A stretch of 50,183 bases of DNA from Dolichospermum planctonicum (GTDB lineage Bacteria > Cyanobacteriota > Cyanobacteriia > Cyanobacteriales > Nostocaceae), in assembly GCF_005402965.1 (NCBI RefSeq), contig NZ_BJCF01000036.1, forward strand, positions 1-50,183. The letters are read 5' to 3'. A model generated the notes under the pieces. That model did no database searches. It was not told where the DNA came from and saw only the letters and a list, made by a program, of their open reading frames with translations. Shown in pieces: positions 1 through 10,285 of this stretch; position 1 is the stretch's first letter, and each line of letters starts with the position of its first letter. The translations under genes were made by a program, and so were the position numbers.

Positions 1-505
1 TCAGAATCAGGATATCCAGGATGAAAGGATGTACAGGATAATGATTTAATATGATGCGTTACTATATTATATAGGTAGAATGTAGCGAACTGCTTGCAGC
101 AGCGCTTCGCTATCGCTATGCTACACCCAAAGTTTTTACCAATGGTGCGTTACGAAGACAGCTAACACACCCTACTCAAAAAGCTGTTCCCTGTCACCTG
201 TCCCCGTGGCGTAGCACCTGTCACCTAATTTATGTCAGAATCAGGATATCCAGGATGAAAGGATGTACAGGATGAAGATGGGGATTTTCTGATTATGATT
301 AAAGATGGTGCGTTACTATATTATATGGCTATGATGTAGCGAACTGCTTGCAGCAGCGCTTCGCTATCGCTATGCTACACCCAAAGTTTTTACCAATGGT
401 GCGTTACGAAGACAGCTAACACACCCTACTCAAAAAGCTGTTCCCTGTCACCTGTCACTTGTCCCCGTGGCGTAGCACCTGTCCCCGTGGCGTAGCACCT
501 GTTCC
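1..505. repeat. Duplicated non-coding block (two direct copies)
   Basis: Positions 1-234 and 236-505 are two direct copies of one block. Both begin TCAGAATCAGGATATCCAGG, continue through a TGCTTGCAGCAGCGCTTCGC-type segment, and contain a hairpin made of GGTGCGTTA and TAACACACC (about 148-174 and 389-425). They end in runs of CTGTCACCTGTCCC and CCCCGTGGCGTAGCACCT. The second copy has extra bases after its first 40 and more copies of the terminal CCTGTCC motif. No reading frame in it looks coding. The stretch to 639 is AT-rich leader of the next gene. Confidence 0.8.
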
Positions 506-639
506 CTGTCACCTATTACCTGATAACTGTGATATTCATTATTATTAAAATTCCAAATTGTCATTGACACAAAAAATATTTAAAATTGCTACACTATAAA
601 CGCACCTAAAAACTCATCTCTGATTAACCATAAAAATAT

Positions 640-1209
640 ATGAATCTTACCCAATCTCATGCCTATATATCCCCAGAAGAATATTTAGAATTAGAAAAAA
701 ATAGCCCCATTAAACATGAATATATTCAAGGGCAAATTTACGCAATGGCAGGTGCTAGTGATGCCCATGTGACAATCACTACTAATTTAGTTGCTCTTTT
801 AAGAAATCATATTCGTGGTACAGGATGTCGTCTTTACGTGACTGATATGAAAGCTAGAATTGAAACTCTGGATATTTTTTATTATCCTGATATGATGGTA
901 ACTTGCGATCCAAGAGATACAAAGTTTGAATATTTTAAATGCTATCCAAGTTTAATTATTGAAGTTTTATCACCTGCAACTGAAGCTTTTGATAGAGGTG
1001 ATAAATTCATTGACTATCAAGAATTAGAAACCTTAAAAGAATATGTTTTAGTTAGTCAAAATCGTCAAAGAGTTGATCGTTTTAGTCTCAATAATCAAGG
1101 AAGATGGGAACTTTATAGTTATAAAGGAAATCAACAATTAGAGTTAACAAGTGTAAATTTTAAATGTCTTTTAACTGATATTTATGAAGATGTTAATTTT
1201 CTACGCTGA
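640..1209 (+). CDS. Uma2 family (DUF820) putative endonuclease
   Basis: A 189-residue protein of the Uma2/DUF820 family, a PD-(D/E)XK nuclease fold greatly expanded in cyanobacteria. What is seen: the N-terminal substrate-like segment with HEYIQGQIYAMAG, a central YYPDMMVTC strand holding the conserved Asp, then LIIEVLSPATEAFDRGDKF with the conserved Glu, and EYVLVSQ near residue 145. Length fits the usual 180-200. The start follows an AT-rich leader with no clear Shine-Dalgarno. The gene stands alone between the repeat block and bioF on the other strand. The biological role of these proteins is unknown; nuclease activity is inferred from the fold. A second family member lies at 26932-27537. 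Confidence 0.85.
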   Translation: MNLTQSHAYISPEEYLELEKNSPIKHEYIQGQIYAMAGASDAHVTITTNLVALLRNHIRGTGCRLYVTDMKARIETLDIFYYPDMMVTCDPRDTKFEYFKCYPSLIIEVLSPATEAFDRGDKFIDYQELETLKEYVLVSQNRQRVDRFSLNNQGRWELYSYKGNQQLELTSVNFKCLLTDIYEDVNFLR

Positions 1210-1304
1210 TAAGTTGGAATTTCTATTGATGTTTATTTTTAAATAGTTTAGACAGGATAGAAAGTTTAATCCAAACTATTTTCTGTTCTGATACGGCTTT
1301 GGGG

Positions 1305-2489
1305 TCAATATTTTGACGCTAATTGTTCCATGGTTTTGATCACTTCTACCAATTTCTGAATATGTGCTAACTCATGGGTGGCCATCATAGATATTCTAAT
1401 CCGACTTGTACTCACTGTGGGAGGACGAATGGCCGGGGCAAAAATTCCTGATGCTTGCATTAGCTTTCCTGCTGTTAATGCTGCGGCTGCGTTGGGTAAT
1501 TGAAAACATAATATCGCTGATTCCGTCGGTAATAATTTTAAGTTAGGTAAATTGTCTTCAATTAATTGTTTTAAATAGTTGACATTTTGCCACAATTGCG
1601 ATCGCCTTTGCGGTTCTTGTTGGACTATTTTTATAGCCGCTAAAGCTGCTGCTGTGTCTGCGGGGGAAAGGGCTGTGGTATAAATCCAACTAGGGGCGCG
1701 ATTGCGTAAAAAGTCAATTAGGGCGCTGCTACCGGCTACATAGCCGCCCAAACTCCCCAAAGCTTTACTTAATGTGCCAATTTGAATTAATTCTCTACCT
1801 GTACACCCGAAATGTTCCACACACCCAGCACCAGTTTTACCCATGACTCCCGTAGCATGAGCTTCGTCTAGCAGTAGCATACAACTAAATTCTGTCGCTA
1901 AATCTAGCAGTTGGGGTAATGGACATAAATCACCATCCATGCTAAAAACGCTATCAGTAACTATTAAACAGCGTCGGTAATTCTTGCGATATTGCTGTAA
2001 ATTTTGACATAGTGCTGTCATGGCACTGTGCGGATATTCCATCACCGTTGCACCGCTGAGAATTGCCCCTTTTTTGAGGCTGGAATGGTTAAATTGATCA
2101 GCTAAAATTAAGTCTCTTTTACCGACTATAGCCGCAATTGTACCTAGATTTGCTAAATAACCGGAGCTAAATACTAATGCGTCTTGGGTTTGTTTGCTAG
2201 ATGCTATTTCCCGTTCTAATTCTCTGTGTAATTCCCGATGTCCACTGAGTAATCTAGAACCTGTACTACCAGTGCCAAATTCTTGAATAGCATTAATAGC
2301 GGCTGTTTGTAAACGTTGATCACCTGCTAGTCCTAAGTAGTCATTACTAGCAAAATTAATCACCTCTCGCCCAGATAATAACACTGTTGCACCAGGCCGG
2401 CTGTGAATAGTTTCTACGGAACGATACCAGTCAGCCTGGTGAATAGTGGACAGAGATTCGTTTATCCAGGCATAAGGATGATTATCCAT
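1305..2489 (-). CDS. bioF: 8-amino-7-oxononanoate synthase
   Basis: PLP-dependent enzyme that condenses pimeloyl-ACP (or pimeloyl-CoA) with L-alanine to give 8-amino-7-oxononanoate, the first committed step of biotin ring assembly; cytosolic. The sequence shows the alpha-oxoamine synthase signature: [11 protein letters not shown] near residues 45-55, [13 protein letters not shown] at 72-84, DEAHATG at 208-214, and the PLP-binding lysine K242 in [13 protein letters not shown]. The 394-residue length is normal. The ATG at 2487-2489 fits the family N-terminus. No other bio genes are in view, which is common in cyanobacteria where biotin genes are scattered. A close relative, 2-amino-3-ketobutyrate CoA ligase, is the main alternative. 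Confidence 0.85.
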   Translation of the reverse strand: MDNHPYAWINESLSTIHQADWYRSVETIHSRPGATVLLSGREVINFASNDYLGLAGDQRLQTAAINAIQEFGTGSTGSRLLSGHRELHRELEREIASSKQTQDALVFSSGYLANLGTIAAIVGKRDLILADQFNHSSLKKGAILSGATVMEYPHSAMTALCQNLQQYRKNYRRCLIVTDSVFSMDGDLCPLPQLLDLATEFSCMLLLDEAHATGVMGKTGAGCVEHFGCTGRELIQIGTLSKALGSLGGYVAGSSALIDFLRNRAPSWIYTTALSPADTAAALAAIKIVQQEPQRRSQLWQNVNYLKQLIEDNLPNLKLLPTESAILCFQLPNAAAALTAGKLMQASGIFAPAIRPPTVSTSRIRISMMATHELAHIQKLVEVIKTMEQLASKY

Positions 2490-2562
2490 TGTTTAAACTG
2501 CTTAATTTATGAAGATTCTGAGGACTTAAGTAGGTTGGCGTTAAAAATTGTCGTTATGACAA

Positions 2563-2618
2563 GGGAACAGGGAACAGGGAACAGGGAACAGGGAACAGGG
2601 AACAGGGAACAGGGAAGA
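2563..2618. repeat. Heptamer tandem repeat (GGGAACA)
   Basis: Seven perfect GGGAACA units plus a degenerate GGGAAGA. This is the STRR type of short tandem repeat known from heterocystous cyanobacteria. It lies 74 bp upstream of the bioF start. Confidence 0.95.
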
Positions 2619-2764
2619 GGTTTTGGGCAACTTTACTTTTCGTTACTTATGTCGGTTTTTTTCCGTTCACTTACTTACGCACAAGTTAGGGAATAATAAA
2701 CCACAAAGGAGCAAAGGACACGAAGACAAGAGAGTTTGAGAGGTATTTTGCGTAGGTGGTAATT

Positions 2765-2930
2765 TTGACATACTCACCGACCTGAAGGTGCGATGATTCT
2801 TGACACTTCACCAGAACACGCCACAAGTGGTCTTATCGTCCCTCCATGTCCGTTTAAAGTCTCCCAATGCCATAAGGCGACTATAACCAAATTTTAACAT
2901 AAAGCCGTCCTAGAAGGACGGGGCTTGTAT
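2765..2930. mobile_element. IS200/IS605-type end remnant or MITE
   Basis: The block starts TTGACATACTCACCGACCT, followed by GAAGGTGCGATGA, which can pair back as an imperfect hairpin. It ends with the hairpin CCGTCC-TAGAA-GGACGG (2905-2921). Such subterminal hairpins and this CTCACCG start are typical of cyanobacterial IS200/IS605 ends. No transposase reading frame lies inside. The first 19 bases recur exactly at 41423-41441. The family call rests on recall of end sequences and was not searched. The left part of this gap, 2620-2764, holds the ACCACAAAGGAGCAAAGG-type dispersed sequence and no gene. Confidence 0.45.
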
Positions 2931-2951
2931 CCCAGATTTTTGGTCAAGATT

Positions 2952-3356
2952 TTATAAAACCATTGTCGTTGTTTTATTCACCTGAAAACCAATCTTTTCA
3001 TAAAATTTATGTTGGTGAGTAGTCATTAAGTATACACGCTCTACTTTTTGCATTCGGGGATGATTTAAAACGGTTTCTATTAACTTGCTTCCTAGTCCAT
3101 TACCTTGATAATCTGGATGAATGACAACATCCCAAATTGTAGCGCGATAGATGCCATCAGAGGTCGCTCTAGCAAAGCCAATTAATAATTCTTGATCCCA
3201 CACAGAAATAACAGGTTCACTGTTAGCAATAGCTATAGCCAAATCTTTTATATTTCGTCCTTTTGCCCAAAAAGCAGCAATATCAAACAATTCTTGAAGT
3301 TGACCAATATCAATATCACCACGACTTTGACTAAATTGAATTTGAGAATATTTCAT
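2952..3356 (-). CDS. GNAT family N-acetyltransferase
   Basis: A 134-residue protein of the GCN5-related acetyltransferase fold, which moves an acetyl group from acetyl-CoA to an amine; the substrate cannot be read from sequence. The acetyl-CoA pyrophosphate-binding motif is clear: VVIHPDYQGNGLGSKLI at about 76-92 (Q-x-x-G-x-G). Before it lie the beta strands with LIGFARATSDG and ATIWDV; after it comes the C-terminal YLMTTHQHKFYEKIGFQ segment typical of small GNATs. The length is that of a single-domain GNAT. It stands alone, with its 3' end next to the IS-like remnant. Confidence 0.85.
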   Translation of the reverse strand: MKYSQIQFSQSRGDIDIGQLQELFDIAAFWAKGRNIKDLAIAIANSEPVISVWDQELLIGFARATSDGIYRATIWDVVIHPDYQGNGLGSKLIETVLNHPRMQKVERVYLMTTHQHKFYEKIGFQVNKTTTMVL

Positions 3357-3480
3357 CTATAATTATCCAATTATCACAATATGTTCGCTTCTGTTATGAC
3401 ATATTTTCCTGAAAATTACTAAGGCTGTATATGTATATGCAACATTTGAATTAAAAGTTAAAAAACTCCTTTTCATTACT

Positions 3481-3543
3481 ATTACCTATTACCTATTACC
3501 CATTACCTATTACCTATTACCTATTACCCATTACCTATTACCC
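3481..3543. repeat. Heptamer tandem repeat (ATTACCT/ATTACCC)
   Basis: Nine contiguous heptamers, alternating ATTACCT and ATTACCC, ending two bases from the stop codon of the gene at 3546-3953. Confidence 0.95.
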
Positions 3544-3545
3544 AC

Positions 3546-3953
3546 TCACTTACAAACCCACTTCCATAGAGGATGTGTAGATCCTTGTTGACGAATGTGA
3601 TAAACTTGCCTTTGTAAATGTTCCCGCTCTTTTAATGGTAATCCCCAAAGGATATTACGAATTTGCCAGACTAACACAGAAGTTGTCATGGCAATACACA
3701 AGGTTAAACCAAGAGTAGACAGAGGGTGAAAAATCAGCGCGTATCGTAATCCTACCCAGGTAAAATATTGTTGCAACAAATAAATTTCCGCCCGTAAATC
3801 CCACAGACAAAAAGGCGCGATAGTTAGCCACAAAAAGCCAGCAAATAACCATCTACCATATACTGTTAGCAGATATAGTTTCTGTATTTGTTGAGTAAAA
3901 TTAGGGTCTAAAGCTAATTGTTCGTCCTCAAGTGGTACTTCAGGTTTATCCAT
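3546..3953 (-). CDS. Conserved cyanobacterial membrane protein, unknown function
   Basis: A 135-residue protein without a recognised domain. Two hydrophobic segments are visible: about residues 30-50 (WLFAGFLWLTIAPFCLW) and about 78-100 (LSTLGLTLCIAMTTSVLVW). Between and after them are aromatic and charged stretches, ending in a basic KEREHLQRQ-type tail. This predicts a two-pass inner or thylakoid membrane protein with an acidic N-terminus. It precedes secF-secD in the same direction with a 45-bp gap to the secF stop side, but it lies downstream of secF in the reading direction and could be its last operon member. No function is proposed. Confidence 0.7.
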   Translation of the reverse strand: MDKPEVPLEDEQLALDPNFTQQIQKLYLLTVYGRWLFAGFLWLTIAPFCLWDLRAEIYLLQQYFTWVGLRYALIFHPLSTLGLTLCIAMTTSVLVWQIRNILWGLPLKEREHLQRQVYHIRQQGSTHPLWKWVCK

Positions 3954-4029
3954 AGGAATGGTATAAGCGTCTACAAAATCTCCTTAATCTCGTTCCCAGT
4001 CTCCGACTAGGAACAAGTGATCAATAAAT

Positions 4030-4998
4030 TTAACTTTCTGGGGAACTGATAGGGGTTTCAACTGGGTAATTTTCACTACGTTCTCGCCACCAGATCAGCA
4101 GTGTACTAGCAATGAAAATACTAGAATAAGCTCCCATTGTAAAGCCCACAATTAAGGCTAAAGAAAAATTATGCAGTGTTTCCCCACCAAAGAAGAAGAT
4201 GGCAGTTAATGTTAGTAGAGTTGTTAAAGTCGTGTTAATTGACCTACTTAAAGTTTGGTTAACAGCATCATCAACAATATCAGCAATTGGTTGTTCAGGG
4301 TGAAGTTTAATCGTTTCCCGAATCCGATCATAAATGACAACAGTATCATTGACAGAAAAACCGGTGATAGTCAGCAAGGCCACGATAAACAGACTATCTA
4401 CTTCAACGCCGAAAACCAAGCCTAAAATCGAGAAAACCCCAGTGGTAATCAAAATGTCGTGAAACAAGGCCACAATGGCAAATACAGCGTAATCCCATTG
4501 AAACCTGACAGCCATGTAGATAGTAATTCCTATAAAGGAAACTATTAAAGCCAAGACCCCGGAAGTAAATAACTCCTTTCCTAAAGTTGCACCAACGGAG
4601 TCATCTTGATTTTTTTGCGGGTCAAAAGCGCCGATTTTTTCACTGAGAGCATTTTGTAAATTGATACGCTGTTCGGCTGCGAGTGTTTTCGTGCGGATAG
4701 TGATACCATTTTCTTGGCCATTTTCCGAGATTAATTGGATACTACTATCACCAAGACCCTGAGATTTAGCCACCTCTCGCACAACGTTGATATCTATTGA
4801 TTGGTCACAATTACCAATTTTGCCACAATCTCGCACCAATTGCAACCTTGTACCGCCAATAAAGTCCAAACTAGGACGCAAAGGCGCTTTAATATTGGGA
4901 TTTAAGGAAGATATCACCATGGAAATTATCCCACTGAGGATAATAACGCAGGAAATAGTCCACCATGTACCCCGTGCTTTGTTAATATCTAATCTCAT
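4030..4998 (-). CDS. secF: Protein translocase subunit SecF
   Basis: Membrane partner of SecD in the Sec translocon accessory complex, which uses the proton-motive force to help late steps of protein export across plasma and thylakoid membranes. The 322 residues show an N-terminal TM segment (about 13-32), a periplasmic domain with FIGGTRLQL, and a cluster of five TM segments from about residue 150. The hallmark [16 protein letters not shown] at about 213-228 holds the conserved Asp and Arg. The start ATG follows AGGAGTGGCACA, a good Shine-Dalgarno, and overlaps the secD stop as ATGA, so the two are translationally coupled. Confidence 0.95.
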   Translation of the reverse strand: MRLDINKARGTWWTISCVIILSGIISMVISSLNPNIKAPLRPSLDFIGGTRLQLVRDCGKIGNCDQSIDINVVREVAKSQGLGDSSIQLISENGQENGITIRTKTLAAEQRINLQNALSEKIGAFDPQKNQDDSVGATLGKELFTSGVLALIVSFIGITIYMAVRFQWDYAVFAIVALFHDILITTGVFSILGLVFGVEVDSLFIVALLTITGFSVNDTVVIYDRIRETIKLHPEQPIADIVDDAVNQTLSRSINTTLTTLLTLTAIFFFGGETLHNFSLALIVGFTMGAYSSIFIASTLLIWWRERSENYPVETPISSPES

Positions 4999-6407
4999 TG
5001 TGCCACTCCTGTCTTATTTATTACTGGCACATTAGGAGCATAAAGTTTGGTGTTCCGCAAAGAGGGAATGGAAATAACTAAAAACATCAATGTGCGACTA
5101 CAAGTAATTGCGGTAAACATACTTACCGCTACACCTAAAGCTAATGTGAGCGCGAAGCCTTTTACTAGTCCTGAACCCAACCAAAATAAAGCAGCACAAG
5201 CAATCCAGGTAGTAACATTACTATCTAAGATACTAGAAAAAGCGCGGTAAAAACCGGATTCTACGGAACGATACAAAGATTTACCAGCTTGTAATTCTTC
5301 CCTAGTGCGTTCAAAAATCAAAACATTAGCATCAACAGCCATACCGATACTGAGAATAAAACCCGCAATTCCGGGTAAGGTGAGGGTGACACTCAGTAAA
5401 CAGAAAGCAGCCCAAGTGAGCAGGGAGTAAATTAATAGTGATACATTTGCGATCATTCCTGGTAGTCTGTAGTACAACACCATAAATATTAATACTAAAG
5501 TTAGACCGCCAATACCAGCATAGATACTTCTTTGAATACTATCTTTTCCTAAGGTAGCGCCTACCGTTCTTCTTTCCGCAATTTCCACAGGAACGGGTAA
5601 TGCACCCCCGCGCAACTGTACCCCTAAATCATTCGCTTCTTGGGCTTGAAAACGACCTGTAATTACCGCAGAACCGCCTGTAATCCCAGTAGCAGCAAAT
5701 TCTACTCCCACCGTCGGTGAACTAATCAGTTCATTATCGAGGAAAATACCGATACCGCGACCAGTTCCCGCCAGGTCTTTTGTTAGTCCGGCAAAGAGTT
5801 CACCACCTTTTTGATCAAAACGAATGGCCACGTCCCAATTATTGCCCTGAGTGGGCTGTCCATAGGCATCCTTGAGATATTTACCAGTCAGAGGTGGGTT
5901 GGTACTTTCAAACAATTCTGCTACCGCTTGATTATTTTGATCAAACTCTTGTTTATTGGTATTAATTGCAGCTTGATCTTTGGTCTTTTTCAATTCTTCC
6001 CGCTTGGTTTTTAGGTCGTTTTTTGTTACCTGTAAAGCTATAAGTTGAGCTTCTGTATTTGGTTTTTGGATACGGAACTCTAATTGCGCTGTACCGCCTA
6101 ATATTCGTTCTGCTTGTTCTGGGTCATTGACACCAGGTAATTGTACTAAAATTTTATCTGTACCCACGGTTTGAATTACAGGTTCAGAAACACCTAAACC
6201 ATTAATTCGTCCTTCGACCACTCTTTTCACAGCTTCCAATTCCCTTTCGGTAATTTGGGGAATTTCCGCTGTTGGTTTCACCTGAATGGTAAGCTGGGAA
6301 CCGCCCCGTAGATCTAGTCCCAGGGGTACAGGAATTGTGATAATTACTGTAATAGCGGCAATTACCAAGACTATAATTAATGCTAATAGCGATCGCTGTT
6401 TTTGCAT
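4995..6407 (-). CDS. secD: Protein translocase subunit SecD
   Basis: Larger subunit of the SecDF export motor. From the N-terminus: a TM segment (about 8-28), the signature [16 protein letters not shown], the P1 region with [15 protein letters not shown], a lysine-rich linker near residues 120-150, the P1-head segment with [16 protein letters not shown], and six C-terminal TM segments starting near residue 300, including [19 protein letters not shown] with its conserved Asp. Start: the first in-frame ATG is at 6407 (470 residues), preceded by GTGAGTCATGGT; a TTG at 6428 would add seven residues. It is the first gene of the secDF pair. Confidence 0.95.
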   Translation of the reverse strand: MQKQRSLLALIIVLVIAAITVIITIPVPLGLDLRGGSQLTIQVKPTAEIPQITERELEAVKRVVEGRINGLGVSEPVIQTVGTDKILVQLPGVNDPEQAERILGGTAQLEFRIQKPNTEAQLIALQVTKNDLKTKREELKKTKDQAAINTNKQEFDQNNQAVAELFESTNPPLTGKYLKDAYGQPTQGNNWDVAIRFDQKGGELFAGLTKDLAGTGRGIGIFLDNELISSPTVGVEFAATGITGGSAVITGRFQAQEANDLGVQLRGGALPVPVEIAERRTVGATLGKDSIQRSIYAGIGGLTLVLIFMVLYYRLPGMIANVSLLIYSLLTWAAFCLLSVTLTLPGIAGFILSIGMAVDANVLIFERTREELQAGKSLYRSVESGFYRAFSSILDSNVTTWIACAALFWLGSGLVKGFALTLALGVAVSMFTAITCSRTLMFLVISIPSLRNTKLYAPNVPVINKTGVAQ

Positions 6408-6525
6408 ACCATGACTCACAACTGACAAAGGTTATAATAACGCTCTTTTTGTCGGTTGTGAGTAGAAAATTTCCGAGGGAATAGGTAATACTTAGGCTCA
6501 TCTCAGTAACCAGAGACATCCGTAG

Positions 6526-6545
6526 GGGCGAACGGCCGTTCGCCC
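6526..6545. repeat. Perfect 20-bp palindrome in the secD-pdhB gap
   Basis: GGGCGAACGGCCGTTCGCCC is identical to its reverse complement and is flanked by GTA and TAC. It is very GC-rich against an AT-rich background. A related half-site, CGGGCGAACCGC, is seen near 23903. This looks like a dispersed cyanobacterial palindrome; it is 19 bp upstream of the secD leader side and just downstream of pdhB. Confidence 0.85.
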
Positions 6546-6548
6546 GTA

Positions 6549-6576
6549 CAACTGTCAACTGTCAACTGTCAACTGT
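6549..6576. repeat. Heptamer tandem repeat (CAACTGT)
   Basis: Four perfect CAACTGT units, directly after the 20-bp palindrome and three bases from the pdhB stop codon. Confidence 0.95.
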
Positions 6577-6579
6577 CAC

Positions 6580-7563
6580 CTAAACGCGCAAAGCGACCAT
6601 TTTCTGGACTGCTTCGATGATTTGCTCTGGTTGAACAATTGTGAGGCGTTCCAGATTACCATTATAAGGGGTGGGGATATCCTGGGAAGAAAGACGCAAT
6701 ACAGGAGCGTCTAATTCATCAAATAAGCGGTCATTAATAGAAGCGGTTAATTCCGCACCAATACCCCCGGTTCTCATACACTCCTCCACGATGATAACGC
6801 GGTGAGTTTTGCGAATGGACGCGCCAATAGTGTTAAAATCGAGAGGTTTGAGGGAGATTAAATCAATAACTTCTGGATCATAACCTTGTTTTTCCAAAGA
6901 TTTCACAGCTTGTAAAACATGATATCGCATCCGTGAATAAGTTAAAATTGTCACATCCTTACCTTTACGGACAACTTCAGCTTGATCTAAGGGGAGGACA
7001 TATTCTGTTTCTGGTAAATCTTCTTTTAAATTATAAAGTAAAACGTGTTCAAAAAATAAGACTGGGTTGTCATCGCGGATAGCTGCTTTCAGTAAGCCTT
7101 TAGCATTGTAAGGGGTGGAACAAGCGACAATTTTTAAACCGGGAACAGCTTGGAAATAAGCTTCTAGACGTTGGGAATGTTCCGCACCTAATTGTCTACC
7201 CACACCTCCAGGACCACGAATGACCATAGGGATTTTAAAGTTACCACCGGAAGTATAGCGTAACATACCCGCATTATTAGAAATTTGGTTGAAGGCCAGG
7301 AGCAGAAAGCCCATATTCATTCCTTCAATAATAGGACGTAACCCGGTCATAGCAGCGCCTACAGCTATTCCAGTAAAGCTATTTTCCGCAATAGGGGTAT
7401 CTAAAACTCGCAAATCACCATACTTTTGGTGTAGATCTTTAGTAACTTTATAAGAACCGCCGTAGTGTCCTACGTCTTCACCCAGAACGAATACCTTAGA
7501 GTCGCGGGACATTTCCTCGTCAATAGCTTCCCGCAGGGCGTTGAAAAATAGTGTTTCTGCCAT
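6580..7563 (-). CDS. pdhB: Pyruvate dehydrogenase E1 component, beta subunit
   Basis: Beta subunit of the alpha2-beta2 E1 enzyme of the pyruvate dehydrogenase complex, which decarboxylates pyruvate with thiamine diphosphate and passes the acetyl group to lipoyl-E2. The 327 residues match the family length. Seen: [17 protein letters not shown] near residue 25, [20 protein letters not shown] at about 56-75 with the ThDP-contacting Glu, and [19 protein letters not shown] at about 113-131. The C-terminal transketolase domain has [11 protein letters not shown] and [12 protein letters not shown]. The alpha subunit gene is not adjacent, as is usual in cyanobacteria. A branched-chain 2-oxoacid E1 beta is the alternative; the plastid-like character favours PDH. 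Confidence 0.9.
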   Translation of the reverse strand: MAETLFFNALREAIDEEMSRDSKVFVLGEDVGHYGGSYKVTKDLHQKYGDLRVLDTPIAENSFTGIAVGAAMTGLRPIIEGMNMGFLLLAFNQISNNAGMLRYTSGGNFKIPMVIRGPGGVGRQLGAEHSQRLEAYFQAVPGLKIVACSTPYNAKGLLKAAIRDDNPVLFFEHVLLYNLKEDLPETEYVLPLDQAEVVRKGKDVTILTYSRMRYHVLQAVKSLEKQGYDPEVIDLISLKPLDFNTIGASIRKTHRVIIVEECMRTGGIGAELTASINDRLFDELDAPVLRLSSQDIPTPYNGNLERLTIVQPEQIIEAVQKMVALRV

Positions 7564-7860
7564 TTAGACCTTTATTGCAATTTATCGTTATAGAATTTTA
7601 TCGTGCCATTGTCCCGAATACCGTCAAGCCTAGCACTGTTGTTGATCACTAGGAATATTCTTGATCATCAATTGTCAGCACGTAGGGGTGAAAAACTCAT
7701 GATATCTGACTTGAAGCATAATTGCACGCAAAAATAGCAAAAGTGCGGAATGTGGGTTTTAAGATTTGTTCTATCTTGCAACCAAAGGCCAAAAATCTCA
7801 CGCCCAAACACAAAAACACTCTCCGCGTCTGTGCGCCTCTGCGTGAGTTAATATCTTAAC
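7564..7860. other. Intergenic stretch, no gene seen
   Basis: Between pdhB and hemB. The only recognisable feature is a GC-rich TCCGCGTCTGTGCGCCTCTG segment near 7820-7845, a short sequence commonly scattered through cyanobacterial genomes. No terminator or RNA gene was recognised. Confidence 0.5.
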
Positions 7861-8838
7861 TTACAACCACCTAGCCGCATCCTTAGCGTGGTAAGTCAAA
7901 ATCAAATCAGCACCAGCCCGTTTAAACCCGGTTAAAGTTTCCATAACAACGCGCTGCTCATCAATCCAACCGTTTAAAGCCGCTGCTTTCACCATCGCAT
8001 ACTCACCAGACACATTGTAAGCCGCTACAGGTAAATTACTAGCTTCCTTAACGCGCCAGATAATATCCATATATGCCAATGCTGGTTTAACCATCAGCAT
8101 ATCCGCACCTTCAGCGATATCCAATTCAATCTCTTTCAGGGCTTCCCTAGCGTTACCGGGGTCCATTTGGTACGTGCGTCTATCTCCAAATTGTGGTGTT
8201 GAGTCCGCTGCATCTCTAAATGGTCCATAATAAGCTGAAGCATATTTAGCAGCATAGGACATAATGGGGATATGTTCAAAGCCCGCTGCATCCAAACCGG
8301 CGCGAATTGCTTGCACAAAACCATCCATCATTCCCGAAGGTGCGATAATATCTGCACCGGCTTGAGCTTGGGAAACTGCGGTTTTCTTTAATAATTCCAA
8401 AGTTGGATCATTTAATACTCTACCTGTTAAATCCCCAACTTGTAAATAACCACAATGGCCATGACTTGTATACTCACACAAACAAGTATCAGCCATGACA
8501 ATTAAATCAGGAACGGCATTTTTAACTGCGGTTGCTGCTTTTTGGACAATACCACAATCGTGCCACGCGCCGGTAGCATCTATATCTTTATCTTCAGGAA
8601 TTCCAAATAGGATAATTGCGGGAATGCCTAAATCATAAACTTCTTTAGCTTCCTCAACAATTTTATCTACGGAAAGTTGATAAACACCGGGCATAGATTT
8701 GACTTCTTTGGCTATACTTTCCCCTGGTACAGCAAACAATGGATAAATCAAATCGCTAGTAGTTAAAACGGTTTCACGTACCATACGGCGTAATTGGGTA
8801 TGGCTACGCAGACGACGGGGGCGGTGGATAGGAAACAT
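7861..8838 (-). CDS. hemB: Porphobilinogen synthase (delta-aminolevulinate dehydratase)
   Basis: Joins two 5-aminolevulinate molecules into porphobilinogen, the common pyrrole for heme, chlorophyll, phycobilins and corrins. The 325-residue protein carries a metal-site cluster [14 protein letters not shown] with cysteines at 119, 121 and 129, the pattern of zinc-dependent enzymes rather than the Asp-rich magnesium type found in plants. The two active-site lysines lie in [10 protein letters not shown] (about 250) and the Schiff-base region around [10 protein letters not shown]. The ATG at 8836-8838 gives the usual [10 protein letters not shown] start. It is monocistronic as far as can be seen, with 289 bp of non-coding leader upstream. 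Confidence 0.95.
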   Translation of the reverse strand: MFPIHRPRRLRSHTQLRRMVRETVLTTSDLIYPLFAVPGESIAKEVKSMPGVYQLSVDKIVEEAKEVYDLGIPAIILFGIPEDKDIDATGAWHDCGIVQKAATAVKNAVPDLIVMADTCLCEYTSHGHCGYLQVGDLTGRVLNDPTLELLKKTAVSQAQAGADIIAPSGMMDGFVQAIRAGLDAAGFEHIPIMSYAAKYASAYYGPFRDAADSTPQFGDRRTYQMDPGNAREALKEIELDIAEGADMLMVKPALAYMDIIWRVKEASNLPVAAYNVSGEYAMVKAAALNGWIDEQRVVMETLTGFKRAGADLILTYHAKDAARWL

Positions 8839-9127
8839 AAATTTTGTGCAGAGAAAACAATACGATGGACACAGAATAAAGCGTCACAGAAGCAGGTTTT
8901 TAGCTGGCTCTATTCAGACAAACTACAAGCAGTGCTTTAACTGTCTTTTGCCCTACTGTTGATGAAGCTGTGGGGCAATTTTATATTTTACAACTTGATG
9001 GACATTTGCTGATAACCTATTTGCAAAAAACAATCTTCAAAAAAATTCAGTCAATATTCTCCATGGTCTTAATATCGCGGTTAATTCCCTATTCCCAGAA
9101 GTGACAGCAGAAGGGAAATACTATTTT

Positions 9128-9487
9128 TTAAAAAACCCGGAAAATAAAGGGATAACGGTAGGGTTGTTCAGGATTACGGAAAACAGCAATTAGCGCCCAG
9201 ATGGTTAATCCCCAGTGTAATATATACCCTAAACCTGCTAGTGGCAACAGGATGATTAGGGTTAAAACCAACCAACCGGTTAAAAAAAACAAAGCTGCGA
9301 GAATTGCTCCATAGAACCAAACGTTAAAATGGAAGTTGATAGATTCCTTCGCGTTCTCTTTGACGACAGGATCATCTGATACAAATAATATAGCTATGGG
9401 TAAACCAACGGAGACAATTGTAGTGCTAAAAAAAATTGCTCCGTGACACAAGGCTGATAATAGTTTACGTTTATCGCTGTCGTACAT
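9128..9487 (-). CDS. DUF4870 family membrane protein
   Basis: A 119-residue protein with the DUF4870 (Tic20-like) layout. An N-terminal DKRKLLSALCHGAIFF segment leads into a first TM helix (about 15-38). A VKENAKESINFHFNVW stretch follows, typical of the family, then two more hydrophobic segments (about 58-82 and 87-108). It ends with FRNPEQPYRYPFIFRVF. The start is well supported by a perfect AGGAGG six bases upstream of the ATG. Function is unknown; proteins of this family are small integral membrane proteins. It stands alone between hemB and ruvA. Confidence 0.85.
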   Translation of the reverse strand: MYDSDKRKLLSALCHGAIFFSTTIVSVGLPIAILFVSDDPVVKENAKESINFHFNVWFYGAILAALFFLTGWLVLTLIILLPLAGLGYILHWGLTIWALIAVFRNPEQPYRYPFIFRVF

Positions 9488-9643
9488 TCTTTCCTCCTAT
9501 AACTATATTGCAGAGGGCGTAATTAGGTTAGGTTAAATATGATTGTATAATGATTGCATTATGATTGAGGTACATATAAGCTGGTAGGATGCAGACACAA
9601 TCAGAGTTTTACTATGAACATTTGTACCTCTTAATCCTGTAAT

Positions 9644-10285
9644 CTACTGTAAAATCATATCATTGCTGCTCAAATAAGCGATCGCTTGTCTAATCCAATC
9701 CTCTACATAGGCGTTTTTCGGTAAACCAACATCTTCACTAACAACGTGCAAAGCATTACTAACTTCATGAGCAGTATACCCCAAAGCAAACAGAGTCATT
9801 TGCACTTCTTCTAAAATTCCTGGTGCAGGTCCGCCCGTAGCGACGAAGAAGCCGGCTGATTTGCGCCATTCGATTAATTTACTCTTGAGTTCTAAACAGA
9901 TGCGTTCAGCGGTCTTTTTGCCTATACCAGGAGCTTGAATTAAGATTTGGATATTAGCAGCGATAATAGCTTGAACTAACTCTGGTAATTCCATTGTATC
10001 CAAGAGTGCGATGGCCAAGGCCGCACCAATACCACTGACACTGAGTAAATGACGAAATAAATCCCGTTCTGAGGGAGAAGAAAAACCGTAGAGCATAGGT
10101 AATTCTTCCCGGATCTGGTAATGGGTAAAAATTTGTACCACATCTCCAGTAGATGTTAACTGGTTGGCCAGACGTTGAGGAATTTGCAAATCGTAACCCA
10201 TGCCATTTACCTCTAGGGTCAAGATAACACGATTAGGGGTAATGGCTTGGACACCAGCGACGATACCTTTAAGATAGCTAATCAT
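9644..10285 (-). CDS. ruvA: Holliday junction DNA helicase subunit RuvA
   Basis: Tetrameric protein that binds four-way DNA junctions and loads the RuvB motor for branch migration in recombination and repair. Seen: N-terminal OB domain starting [13 protein letters not shown], with [11 protein letters not shown]; central helix-hairpin-helix motifs in [15 protein letters not shown] and [19 protein letters not shown]; and the C-terminal RuvB-binding domain with [13 protein letters not shown]. The ATG at 10285 gives 213 residues; upstream in-frame codons would add a non-family tail. It overlaps the stop of the sucrose-phosphate phosphatase gene by ATGA, so the two are likely translationally coupled. 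Confidence 0.93.
   Translation of the reverse strand: MISYLKGIVAGVQAITPNRVILTLEVNGMGYDLQIPQRLANQLTSTGDVVQIFTHYQIREELPMLYGFSSPSERDLFRHLLSVSGIGAALAIALLDTMELPELVQAIIAANIQILIQAPGIGKKTAERICLELKSKLIEWRKSAGFFVATGGPAPGILEEVQMTLFALGYTAHEVSNALHVVSEDVGLPKNAYVEDWIRQAIAYLSSNDMILQ

Noticed and set aside
2403-2696. Open frame with repeated Gly-Thr-Gly-Asn-Arg-Glu-Gln residues
   Set aside because: It runs antisense over the bioF start and then through the GGGAACA heptamer array; the repeat alone keeps it open.
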